Positions 52,132 to 60,435 of a stretch of 64,000 bases of DNA are shown here, one piece after another. A program made the translations under genes and the position numbers. Every line of letters starts with the position of its first letter. Position 1 is the stretch's first letter. The stretch is from Thalassobellus citreus (GTDB taxonomy: Bacteria > Bacteroidota > Bacteroidia > Flavobacteriales > Flavobacteriaceae), in contig NZ_JBISCC010000124.1 in the NCBI RefSeq assembly GCF_044385915.1, positions 1 through 64,000 on the forward strand, in the 5' to 3' direction. Below the pieces are notes generated by a model that saw only the letters and a program-made list of their open reading frames with translations, ran no database searches and was not told the DNA's origin.

Positions 52132-52161
52132 AAAGGCCCATTTTTAAAAACGAGCCTCTTT
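52131..52161. terminator. Bidirectional terminator between convergent genes
   Basis: Imperfect hairpin: AAAGGC and ATTTTT on the left pair with AAAAA and GCCTCTTT on the right, with an internal CC/CGA mismatch. It lies between the PorP/SprF gene and the converging vWA gene. Confidence 0.55.
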
Positions 52162-52164
52162 ATA

Positions 52165-53322
52165 TTATTTCCAAGTATATTTTTTCTTTTTAGCCTGTTC
52201 TTTAATAGCTTTAGTCATGGCATTTTCTAAACCATTTGTGTTTTCTGTTTTATGTTCAGCAATATAGACTTTACGTTTTGCGTCTAATTCTTGAATCTTT
52301 TTTTGAATATGTTCACGTTCTTTTCGTTTTGTATCAACGTAAGCTTTAATTTCATTGGCCGATTTTCCTTTAAGTTCTTCTGGTAAAACATCATCTTTAA
52401 GGTCTTCAATAACAACTTCATCTAGTGTTTCAGCATCTACTAAATCCCAAGTTTGGTTTTTATATAAATGCGAACTTTTACTTACTGTTCTACTTACAGC
52501 ATTCGATTTACTTAAATAACCTGCTTTAGAATCTTGTTCTGCTTGTAATGCTCTTTTGTCTTTTCCTTTTGAACCATAAATAACATAGGTTTTATTTAAT
52601 TTTTTATTTAAAATAAGAATTTCATCATCAAAAGGAGACGCAATATATACGGTTTTACGGTTCTGATTGATGGCCATATAATCACCATTCGTTAATTGTG
52701 CGCCATCTTTCCATGAACTTGAAATACCTTGGTTATAATCACCGCAAAAAATAGTATTTATAGTAACATCTCTTTCTTTAGCATTTGTAGAAGCATCTTT
52801 ATAATTTGTTTTCCCTTGTGTAAAAGGCTCGTTACCAGCAATGAAGATTAGTTTTAAATCATCAGGATTATTACCCCAATTTAATTGGTTTAATGATGTT
52901 TGTATAACCTGTCCGCAATATTCTTCGCCTCCATTAGTAGTTAATGAAAATAATTCTTTAGATATTTCATCTAAATCATCACTAAATGCTAATACTTTTT
53001 TAATATAGCCTTCATCACCGTTTAATCGGTCGTTTCCATATTCATACAAAGCAATTTGTAAATTAGGTTTTTGATTACCACATTTAGCATAAGATAGCTC
53101 ATTAACTATTTCCCAAAGTTGTGCTTTGGCTTGGTCTATTAACCCGTCCATACTATTACTGGTGTCTAGTAATAGCGCTACTTTAATATACTGCTTATTT
53201 GGGGTGTGATTGATGGTTTTGTTTTCAGGAGTATTAATAGCTTGTTTTTTGTTGTTAGCATGACAAGCTGTAAGGCTTATTAAAGCGATGCTAAATAGGA
53301 ATGTTTTAAAATGTGTTTTCAT
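52165..53322 (-). CDS. von Willebrand factor A-domain lipoprotein
   Basis: 385 residues. Lipoprotein signal with lipobox Cys20 (ISLTAC). vWA domain from ~45 to ~240, with the MIDAS motif D53-T-S55-N-S57 in ALLLDTSNSMDGLIDQAK and LIFIAGNEPFTQG as a later strand. Residues ~290-385 are highly charged and helical (KRKEREHIQKKIQELDAKRK), probably coiled coil. It likely binds a protein or metal at the envelope surface or in the periplasm. It is divergent from the LytS/LytTR genes across a 206-bp gap holding three 21-bp-phased repeats, so control by that system is plausible. No MoxR or BatA-type genes are adjacent. Confidence 0.88.
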   Translation of the reverse strand: MKTHFKTFLFSIALISLTACHANNKKQAINTPENKTINHTPNKQYIKVALLLDTSNSMDGLIDQAKAQLWEIVNELSYAKCGNQKPNLQIALYEYGNDRLNGDEGYIKKVLAFSDDLDEISKELFSLTTNGGEEYCGQVIQTSLNQLNWGNNPDDLKLIFIAGNEPFTQGKTNYKDASTNAKERDVTINTIFCGDYNQGISSSWKDGAQLTNGDYMAINQNRKTVYIASPFDDEILILNKKLNKTYVIYGSKGKDKRALQAEQDSKAGYLSKSNAVSRTVSKSSHLYKNQTWDLVDAETLDEVVIEDLKDDVLPEELKGKSANEIKAYVDTKRKEREHIQKKIQELDAKRKVYIAEHKTENTNGLENAMTKAIKEQAKKKKYTWK

Positions 53323-53382
53323 AAGATTGTTTTTTGATTAATACTGTAAAACTAAAACCAACCTTTTCTATAAAAAAAGTAA

Positions 53383-53440
53383 AATGAGTGAAGTAGACGT
53401 ATAAATGAGTAAAGTGAATTTTTGAATGTGTAAAGCAGAC
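53383..53440. promoter_or_regulatory. Three direct repeats, 21-bp period: candidate LytTR operator
   Basis: AATGAGTGAAGTAGAC (53383), AATGAGTAAAGTGAAT (53404) and AATGTGTAAAGCAGAC (53425) are spaced exactly 21 bp apart. A degenerate fourth core AGTAAAGTG occurs at 53493, one base off the same phase. Direct repeats two helical turns apart are the layout bound by LytTR regulators, and one is encoded at 55692. The repeats lie between the divergent vWA and sensor kinase genes. Confidence 0.65.
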
Positions 53441-53528
53441 TTTTTAGGTCTATATGGAGCTGTTTTTGTGTCATATTCATTTTAATATACCAAGTAAAGT
53501 GCGTAAGTTTATCAATATAAAATAGTAG

Positions 53529-55691
53529 ATGAAATTATTTTTAAAACATATATGGTTTATAGGTATTGTATTTAGTACCACTGTTTTTTTTGCGCAAGAA
53601 AATGCCAATGAAACGATAGAACCAAGGTTTTCGGTTAGAGGTTCTGTAATTGAAAGCGATACCAGAGATGCTATACCAAATGTAAATATTGAAGTTAATG
53701 GAGGTGGGTATACAACTACCGATATGTTTGGAGATTTTAGAATAGAAGTAAAAAAGGGAGACGAACTTACTATTAGACATAAAGATTTTGAAACCGTTTA
53801 TTATACCATACAAAGTAATGACCGTATTATAGTAGAAGTGCAACCGAATAAATCTGATAAGTATAAAAGCAAATTTTCAAAATCTAGAATTCCAATATTT
53901 AAATCGCTTATAGATTCTGCCGATACTTATTTAAAGAAAGATGCAAAAAAAAGTATTCAATTTGTAGCTGATGCTTTATTAGAAAGTAATTCTGTAAAGG
54001 ATAATAGTGAAGCTTATGAGGTTTTAGGCGATATTTATATGTACTGGAAACAATACGATTTAGCTGTTTCAAATTATAGAATTAGTATTCAAAATAGAGA
54101 AACTAATGCCGTTAATTTAAAGCTAGCTAACGCCTATAAGCTCAATAAAAACTATCAAGAAAGTTTACAAACCTATAATGATATTAATAAAAAGGAACTT
54201 TCTAATTGGCAATTAGTGTCTTTGTATGAAGGATTAGGAGATGTGTATCTTTTAACAAAGTCTTACGAGCTTTCTGTTAAGTCATATAAAGAAGGATTGA
54301 AGTTAGCACAAAAACATTTAATTACACCTAAAATAACCGATTTAAACTCAAAAATTGCTCAAACTTATAATGATAAAGGGGAGGTTGATGAGGCAGAAGG
54401 TTATTTTAAAAAATCATTAAAATTAGCTAATACAGAAAACAAAAAACGATCTGTTGAAGAGAAAATTAAAGTAGCAGATTTTGAAAATGCAAATAGTAAT
54501 TATTCTGATGAAATTCAATTAAGAAAAGAAGCCTTAAATACTATTAGTGAATTAAAAGATTCTATTATTGATAATGAAAGTCCATTAACAATTCAAAAAC
54601 AGAACTATAAAATAGGTAATGCCTATGCCTTACAAAATGATTTTCCTAATGCTATTTCTTATTTAGAAAAAAGTATTGCTGAAGCTGATAAAAAGGAAGA
54701 TATTATTGTACAAAAAGATGCCACCAGAAAACTATCTGATGTATATCGGGATGCAGGAGATTATAAAAAAGCATTAAGTATTTATCAAGAATACGTAAGT
54801 CTTGTAGACAAAGTTTATATTAAAAAAGAACAAGAAATATCGCAAGCAGCCAGATTTAGTAAAGACATTGTAAGTAAACAAAATAGAATTACAAGCTTAG
54901 AAAGCGATAGAGAATTGTCTGAAAGTAAATATCAATTAACAACAGAGCAAGCAAAAAGACAAAAGCTAATTATTTATTCACTAATTGGCGGTTTAATTTT
55001 ATTGTTGATTGCAGCTTTTTTAATGATAAAATATATAAAACAACAACGTTTAGCAAATAATTTATTGGCTTTAAAAAGTTTGAGAAGTCAAATGAATCCA
55101 CATTTTATTTTTAATGCATTAAACTCGGTAAATAGCTTTATAGCTTCTAATGACGAGCGAACAGCTAATAGATATTTAACCGATTTCTCATTACTCATGC
55201 GTGCTGTTTTAGAAAATAGCGAAGAAGATTTTATTCCGTTAAAAAAAGAAATAGAACTCTTGCAATTATATACCAAATTAGAACATTTTAGATTTCAAGA
55301 TAAGTTTGATTATAATATTCATGTTGATGAGCATATTAATATTAGCGATTTTGTAATTCCACCAATGCTTTTACAACCTTACATTGAAAATGCCGTTTGG
55401 CATGGGTTGCGTTATAAGAAAACAAAAGGGCTTTTAGAAATAAGTATTACACAATTTAAAACAGATGAAATTGTTATTACAATTACCGATGATGGTATTG
55501 GGCGACAAAAATCGAAAGCTTTAAAAACTGAGAATCAGCAAAAACAAAACTCAAAAGGCATGGGTAATATTAAAAAACGGGTTTCTATTTTAAATGATAT
55601 GTATAAAGATAAAGTAGATGTGTTTATTGACGATTTTCAAGATGAAGAAGATACAGGTACTAAAGTTGTTGTAACACTTAAAAAGGATTAA
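53529..55691 (+). CDS. LytS-type sensor histidine kinase with carboxypeptidase-regulatory and TPR sensor region
   Basis: 720 residues. Signal peptide (ending ...VFFAQ), then a carboxypeptidase-regulatory-like beta-sandwich (~33-108). Residues ~125-430 are TPR repeats (AYEVLGDIYMYWKQYDLAVSNY; NYKIGNAYALQNDFPNAISYLE). A coiled coil (~430-475) and one membrane segment (~480-503) follow. The kinase is of the His_kinase (LytS/YpdA) type, with phospho-acceptor H525 in SQMNPHFIFNALNS and ATP-binding ITDDGIGRQKSK. The sensor part is periplasmic. It pairs with the regulator encoded immediately after. The ligand is unknown. Confidence 0.93.
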   Translation: MKLFLKHIWFIGIVFSTTVFFAQENANETIEPRFSVRGSVIESDTRDAIPNVNIEVNGGGYTTTDMFGDFRIEVKKGDELTIRHKDFETVYYTIQSNDRIIVEVQPNKSDKYKSKFSKSRIPIFKSLIDSADTYLKKDAKKSIQFVADALLESNSVKDNSEAYEVLGDIYMYWKQYDLAVSNYRISIQNRETNAVNLKLANAYKLNKNYQESLQTYNDINKKELSNWQLVSLYEGLGDVYLLTKSYELSVKSYKEGLKLAQKHLITPKITDLNSKIAQTYNDKGEVDEAEGYFKKSLKLANTENKKRSVEEKIKVADFENANSNYSDEIQLRKEALNTISELKDSIIDNESPLTIQKQNYKIGNAYALQNDFPNAISYLEKSIAEADKKEDIIVQKDATRKLSDVYRDAGDYKKALSIYQEYVSLVDKVYIKKEQEISQAARFSKDIVSKQNRITSLESDRELSESKYQLTTEQAKRQKLIIYSLIGGLILLLIAAFLMIKYIKQQRLANNLLALKSLRSQMNPHFIFNALNSVNSFIASNDERTANRYLTDFSLLMRAVLENSEEDFIPLKKEIELLQLYTKLEHFRFQDKFDYNIHVDEHINISDFVIPPMLLQPYIENAVWHGLRYKKTKGLLEISITQFKTDEIVITITDDGIGRQKSKALKTENQQKQNSKGMGNIKKRVSILNDMYKDKVDVFIDDFQDEEDTGTKVVVTLKKD

Positions 55692-56426
55692 ATGAAACTA
55701 ACCTCAATCATAGTTGAAGACGAAGAAACAAGTAGAGATATTTTAAAAAATTATCTCAAAAAATATTGCCCCAATGTCCATGTTATAGGAGAAGCATCAA
55801 ACATTGAAGAGGCCTTAGTTTTAATTAGGAATAACGATTTAGATCTGGTGTTTCTTGATGTAGAAATGCCTTATGGAAATGCTTTCGATTTATTAGATAA
55901 AGTTGGTGATGTTAATTTTGAAACAATATTTGTCACGGCCTATAATCATTATGCAATTGATGCTTTAAATGCGCATGCTTCCTATTATTTAATGAAACCT
56001 ATTTCTATAGACGAACTTATAAAAGCCGTCGATTATGTTACCGAAATTAAAACGAAAGAAGACGCGCTTCAAGATGAGGTTTTAATACCAAAAACAAATA
56101 GTGTTCATGGTAAAATAACCATCCCTCAACAAAACGGATTTGAAGTTATTAATACAGCCGATATTTTGTATTGTAAAGCCGATGATAATTATACAGATAT
56201 TTACCTAAATAATAATAAGAAGAAACTGGTAAGTAAAACACTGAAATATTTTGAAGACGCTCTAAACAATGCTAATTTTGTACGTGTACATAAATCGTAT
56301 TTAGTAAACGTAAACGAAGTGGTTAAATACCTAAAAGGAAAAGGAGGAAGCGTGATACTAAGTAACGGACAAGAAATTATGGTATCTGCATCAAAGAAAT
56401 CAGATTTATTATCATATTTTAAGTAA
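55692..56426 (+). CDS. LytTR-family response regulator
   Basis: 244 residues, starting at the base after the kinase stop. Receiver domain (1-~120) with acidic pocket E9-D10 and phospho-acceptor D56 in DLVFLDVEMP, and K102 in YLMKPIS. DNA-binding LytTR domain (~135-244): ILYCKADDNYTDIYLNN, KTLKYFEDALNNANFVRVHKSYLVNVNEV, and VILSNGQEIMVSASKK. It would be phosphorylated by the LytS-type kinase and bind direct repeats about 21 bp apart; such repeats occur at 53383-53440. Confidence 0.95.
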   Translation: MKLTSIIVEDEETSRDILKNYLKKYCPNVHVIGEASNIEEALVLIRNNDLDLVFLDVEMPYGNAFDLLDKVGDVNFETIFVTAYNHYAIDALNAHASYYLMKPISIDELIKAVDYVTEIKTKEDALQDEVLIPKTNSVHGKITIPQQNGFEVINTADILYCKADDNYTDIYLNNNKKKLVSKTLKYFEDALNNANFVRVHKSYLVNVNEVVKYLKGKGGSVILSNGQEIMVSASKKSDLLSYFK

Positions 56427-56439
56427 GTATTTTTTTGTT

Positions 56440-56505
56440 ATTCCCGTGAAGACGGGAATCTCATAAATAGTGTAAAAACAATAAGATTTCCACTTTTGTG
56501 GAAAT
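56440..56505. repeat. REP/dRS3-like paired-hairpin element, copy 2
   Basis: Hairpin 1: ATTCCCGT (56440-56447), loop GAAG, ACGGGAAT (56452-56459). Hairpin 2: ATTTCCAC (56486-56493), loop TTTT, GTGGAAAT (56498-56505). Both stems are perfect 8 bp. Hairpin 1 fits the pattern ATTCCC-N8-GGGAAT. Same order as copy 1, with different but compensating stem bases. It ends 16 bp before the carbonic-anhydrase start. Confidence 0.75.
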
Positions 56506-56521
56506 GAAAAACATATTAATT

Positions 56522-57037
56522 ATGCCAGTAATAAAACCAGTAAAAGGAAAATCACCAGAAATACCAGACGATTGTTTTATAGCCGAAAACGCAACTATAG
56601 TTGGAGATGTTGTAATGGGAAGCGAGTGTAGTGTTTGGTTTAGCGCCGTAGTTAGAGGCGATGTAAACTATATAAAAATGGGTAATAAAGTAAACATTCA
56701 AGATGGTGCTGTTATACATGCTACATACAAAACTGCTCCAACTACCATAGGTAATAATGTATCTATAGGGCATAATGCTTTAGTACATGGCTGTACAATT
56801 CACGATAATGTTTTGGTGGGTATGGGAAGTATTATTATGGACGATTGTGTTGTAGAAAGCAATAGTATTATTGCAGCAGGTGCTGTATTAACTCAAAACA
56901 CACATGTAGAATCTGGTAGTATTTATGCCGGTGTTCCAGCAAAAAAAATAAAAGATATTAGTCAAGAATTAATATCTGGGCAAATAGATAGAATTGCTAA
57001 TAATTATATAAAATATTCTAGTTGGTTTAAGGAGTAG
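56522..57037 (+). CDS. Gamma-class carbonic anhydrase-like protein (YrdA/PaaY family)
   Basis: 171 residues from the ATG at 56522 (MPVIKPVKGKSPEIPDDCFI). Earlier in-frame starts at 56498 (GTG) and 56504 (ATG) lie within or against the hairpin repeat and add residues not typical of the family. Left-handed beta-helix made of hexapeptide repeats (NATIVGDVVMGSECSVWFSAVVRGD). Zn/Fe-binding histidines lie in the HATYKTAPTTIG, IGHNALVHGCTIH region. The family includes true carbonic anhydrases and acyltransferase-like proteins with unproven activity. Confidence 0.9.
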   Translation: MPVIKPVKGKSPEIPDDCFIAENATIVGDVVMGSECSVWFSAVVRGDVNYIKMGNKVNIQDGAVIHATYKTAPTTIGNNVSIGHNALVHGCTIHDNVLVGMGSIIMDDCVVESNSIIAAGAVLTQNTHVESGSIYAGVPAKKIKDISQELISGQIDRIANNYIKYSSWFKE

Positions 57038-57064
57038 TAATTGTTAAAGTAACTAGAGTATTTA

Positions 57065-57110
57065 GCAAGAGTTGTAATTAAATATTTAATTACAACTCTT
57101 GCCTTTTTTT
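57065..57110 (+). terminator. Strong terminator after the carbonic-anhydrase gene
   Basis: Perfect 18-bp inverted repeat (57065-57082 / 57085-57102) beginning GCAAGAGTTG and followed by a T-run (57104-57110). Three bases before the GH115 stop, between convergent genes. Confidence 0.85.
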
Positions 57111-57113
57111 GAA

Positions 57114-60100
57114 TTAGTCTTTAATAATTATTTTTGTTTCAGTAGCTCCTTCTTTAGTAGTTGCTTTAACTAAATATACTCCTTTTGATAGGTTAGAGGT
57201 AGAGACTGTTATGCCTTCGTTAGCATGTTTATTCGTCATTCGGTGTTTTTGAAGCTGTTTACCAGTAATATCCAAAAGTATTATGTCTGTATCTTTGCTA
57301 TCAATGCCTTTAAATTTACAAGTAAAGTTTTCTTTAAAAGGATTAGGGAATACAGAAAATAACTTGACTTCATTTTCTAAGGGTTCTGTATTGCTTAAGG
57401 TGTCACCATCATAATAAATCAATACCTTATCAAAAATGATTCCTGGATCGAGCGCATATAGGCGTATTTTGGCAACATCACCTTCGGCCAAATAACTCAT
57501 TGATGATTTAACATAACCTCTGATTACATTTTTTTCCCAGTCTAATGAAGGATAAGGTTGTTGTATACTAATAACTTTAGGTGTTTCATCATTAATGGAA
57601 ATAGCCATACGAAGATCTCGACCTTCATATAAACGGCGCGTAGGCAAACACCTTACTTCTAGGCTAAAACCTTTTTGTTTTAAACTGATTTCTTTTTCTA
57701 TATATGGAGCTAGATCCACATTGTTTATACTTGATGCTGTATAAGGTAAGTTTACTACTGCTTTTTCAGAAGATGATAACCCTTCAATAACCTCCCAAGT
57801 AAATCCTTGAGAATTAGTCATTTTATCAAATTCCCAAGCAGGAATAATAAGGCTTGGATTAAGAACATAATTAGAAGAATATTCTACTAAACCAGGTTCA
57901 GCAATTTTTATAGCTGCTATTTGAGCATTCGGTTCACGTTGACTAATTGTTATTGTATTTGTTCCACTTGGAAGTACCAACGTATTAACTTTAATCCATT
58001 CAAATGTTTCTCCTGTAGCATAATTGTTTTGAATAAATTGAGTTCCATTTATATTAACATGCCACGAGTCTTCTTCTACACTAGGTGTACGTACAAAAAA
58101 ATAAATATCAGCATTTATAGATTGTGGTATTTCAAAAGAAAATTCTGCCTTACCTCCTGTACTTGGAGATAATAATGCACCCGATTTGTTTCCCATAACA
58201 ACACCATTTTCATATTTCATAGGAGAAATAAATGTTCCTTCAGAAAGATTGATATCAATTACATCGGCATGTTCTTTGTCTATATCTGCTTGTGTTGCAA
58301 CCCTTGGCATATCATAGACATTCTGACTTCTAATATCTGAACTTATAATTTTGTTCCATTTTCCATCTTTTATTCCTGTATTATAATACGTTGTTATTTC
58401 TTTTATTTTAGCATGTGCGGATTTAGCAGTTTCTGAATATTGTAAGGCTATAGGATCATTTTTAGCAGCTGCACTAAAACTTTTATAGGCATAAAGGAAT
58501 TTCTGGTTCATATAATCGGCTCCACGAATTGGATAATAAACCATTTCAAAAAAAGCATCTTTTAAATCATCAGGAATTTGGCTATAAGTTGCTTCTACTT
58601 TGTTTGATATTTCTCTATAAGCATTCAGTCTATATTCAATTTCAGAATCAGGAAATTTTAATCTGTCTATATGTTCCGGTTTTCCATTTTGCGCCAATTG
58701 AAAATATAATGCATAAGCACTTGTTATATCATCTGCATATTCAGCTCCAAAGTTAAATGTAGCCCACTCATTTATATATTCGTTTACATTTGAAGCATCC
58801 CATTTATTATAATCATAGGCTAAGTCTAGAGAAAAATTCATTAACATTTCTGCTGGTTTGATATCACCAACATTAAAAATCCAAATTCTATCTCCTCCAA
58901 AATCAGCTGCTTTTTTCATTTCAGTAGCTATTAATGCAGGTGGTGTTGAAGCAATCCATAAATAATCTGCAGGACTTCCCCAATAAGAAAGGTGGTAATA
59001 AACACCACTGCCACCAGAACGTAATTGTTCTTCAGGATTTGATACTTGACGAATATAACCATGATTATCATCTACCCAGCCTAATGTAATGTCATCAGGC
59101 AAATCCATATTGTTATTATATTGATCTAAAACCTCTTTGTAAGGCCAAAAAGCTTGTGGAACTTGTGTGATATCTGAATTAACATATTGAGTTAATAGAT
59201 TTCTTTGAAGTGTAATTACTTCTTCTAATTTTGCTGTTTTATCATTTAAAGAACCTCCTATACCTGAGTCTCCAGCACCACGAATACCCATGGTATATAC
59301 ATTTTCATATTGTCCATTTGAAGCAACACGACTTTCTAACACAGACATTATTGTATTTAAATTTGTATACGGATTCCATTGGCTTTTAGAGTAAGGCCAT
59401 TCTTCGGTATTATACAGTAGAGGTTCATGGTGTGAAGATCCCATTATAATACCATATCTATCTGCAACAACCTTATTATTTGCATAATAATTAAAAGGTT
59501 TGGTACTTGGGTGCATTGCAGGCCAAATATAATTTGCTTTTAACCTTAAAAGTAATTCAAAAATCTTTTCGTAAGTTGTTGGTCCAATATCTTGTACTGG
59601 ATCAAAAGTATATTGAGACCATTCTTGTAGTCCCCAATCTTCATCATTAATAAAGATGCCACGAAATTTCACAGTTGGTTCATTTGATGTAAAATTTATT
59701 GGACATACATAAAGTGAATCTTTCTGTTGTGGAGTAACATCTGCCCACCAGAATAAAGGAGATACACCAATTGATTTTGATAATTCGAAAGAGCCAAATG
59801 AAGCGCCTCGTCTATCGCTACCAATTATTACTAGTGCTTTAGTAATTCCTGTAATAGGAGAGTCTATAGTTTGAATTGTATAACTTTCCCATTTGTTTTC
59901 TATTTGACTCACATCAATCTTTCCGCTATCAATAAGTTGTTTTATAAGTCCATTTGACGAAACTGTACCTATAATTACAACATATTCATTAATATCGTCA
60001 ATGTTATTGGTAACAAGATGACTTATGCCAGTAATCATTTCAATATCTGAACTTAATAGGTTTGCGGTTATTCCTATTAATTCTGAATCATTACTATCAT

Positions 60101-60242
60101 AATATATTTTAGTATCACTTCCGTTTACTGAAAGAGGAAATTCATTTCCAGTGTTACAATTTATAGGGATCTCAGTAGAGGCATTAACTTTTACAATAAC
60201 CAATAGAAAAAGTATGAGTAATATTTTTTTTAATCTTTTCAT
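57114..60242 (-). CDS. GH115 family glycosidase (xylan alpha-glucuronidase type) with T9SS sorting domain
   Basis: 1042 residues. Signal peptide MKRLKKILLILFLLVIVKVNA. The N-terminal domain (~25-190) is followed by the catalytic barrel, with GIFINDEDWGLQEWS, LKANYIWPAMHPSTKPFNYY and YGIIMGSSHHEPLL, all strongly conserved in GH115. A GH115 C-terminal beta-domain follows (~780-960). The last ~75 residues (FSVFPNPFKENF ... GVYLVKA) are a type A T9SS sorting domain, so the enzyme is secreted or surface-bound. GH115 enzymes release glucuronic acid (often 4-O-methyl) from xylan. No xylanase or SusCD pair is adjacent. Confidence 0.93.
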   Translation of the reverse strand: MKRLKKILLILFLLVIVKVNASTEIPINCNTGNEFPLSVNGSDTKIYYDSNDSELIGITANLLSSDIEMITGISHLVTNNIDDINEYVVIIGTVSSNGLIKQLIDSGKIDVSQIENKWESYTIQTIDSPITGITKALVIIGSDRRGASFGSFELSKSIGVSPLFWWADVTPQQKDSLYVCPINFTSNEPTVKFRGIFINDEDWGLQEWSQYTFDPVQDIGPTTYEKIFELLLRLKANYIWPAMHPSTKPFNYYANNKVVADRYGIIMGSSHHEPLLYNTEEWPYSKSQWNPYTNLNTIMSVLESRVASNGQYENVYTMGIRGAGDSGIGGSLNDKTAKLEEVITLQRNLLTQYVNSDITQVPQAFWPYKEVLDQYNNNMDLPDDITLGWVDDNHGYIRQVSNPEEQLRSGGSGVYYHLSYWGSPADYLWIASTPPALIATEMKKAADFGGDRIWIFNVGDIKPAEMLMNFSLDLAYDYNKWDASNVNEYINEWATFNFGAEYADDITSAYALYFQLAQNGKPEHIDRLKFPDSEIEYRLNAYREISNKVEATYSQIPDDLKDAFFEMVYYPIRGADYMNQKFLYAYKSFSAAAKNDPIALQYSETAKSAHAKIKEITTYYNTGIKDGKWNKIISSDIRSQNVYDMPRVATQADIDKEHADVIDINLSEGTFISPMKYENGVVMGNKSGALLSPSTGGKAEFSFEIPQSINADIYFFVRTPSVEEDSWHVNINGTQFIQNNYATGETFEWIKVNTLVLPSGTNTITISQREPNAQIAAIKIAEPGLVEYSSNYVLNPSLIIPAWEFDKMTNSQGFTWEVIEGLSSSEKAVVNLPYTASSINNVDLAPYIEKEISLKQKGFSLEVRCLPTRRLYEGRDLRMAISINDETPKVISIQQPYPSLDWEKNVIRGYVKSSMSYLAEGDVAKIRLYALDPGIIFDKVLIYYDGDTLSNTEPLENEVKLFSVFPNPFKENFTCKFKGIDSKDTDIILLDITGKQLQKHRMTNKHANEGITVSTSNLSKGVYLVKATTKEGATETKIIIKD

Positions 60243-60355
60243 CTTTAATTTAGTGAGATATTTTTTTTTGTATAATACTGGAAAGGTAGTTTGTCATTAA
60301 TTAGCCAATGTCTATTGTGATATTTTAAATTAACTATGATTATTTTTAAGTTAAA

Positions 60356-60390
60356 AGAGGTCTTTAATAATGAATTATTAGAAGACCTCT
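60356..60390. terminator. Hairpin between the GH115 gene and the upstream T9SS gene
   Basis: AGAGGTCTT (60356-60364) / AAGACCTCT (60382-60390) and TAATAAT (60365-60371) / ATTATTA (60374-60380) with one bulged G. T-rich flanks on both strands. Likely partial termination after the 295-residue protein gene on the minus strand. Confidence 0.6.
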
Positions 60391-60435
60391 AGATTTTTTT
60401 AACTAAAAAAATAGTATTCGATAAATTAAATATGT

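Noticed and set aside
56498..56521. Upstream starts (GTG 56498, ATG 56504) for the carbonic-anhydrase gene
   Set aside because: They lie within or against hairpin 2 of the repeat element; family proteins begin at the MPVIKPVKG-type residue encoded at 56522.
57065..57102. 18-bp perfect palindrome as an attachment or binding site
   Set aside because: It is followed by a T-run between convergent gene ends and is well explained as a terminator.
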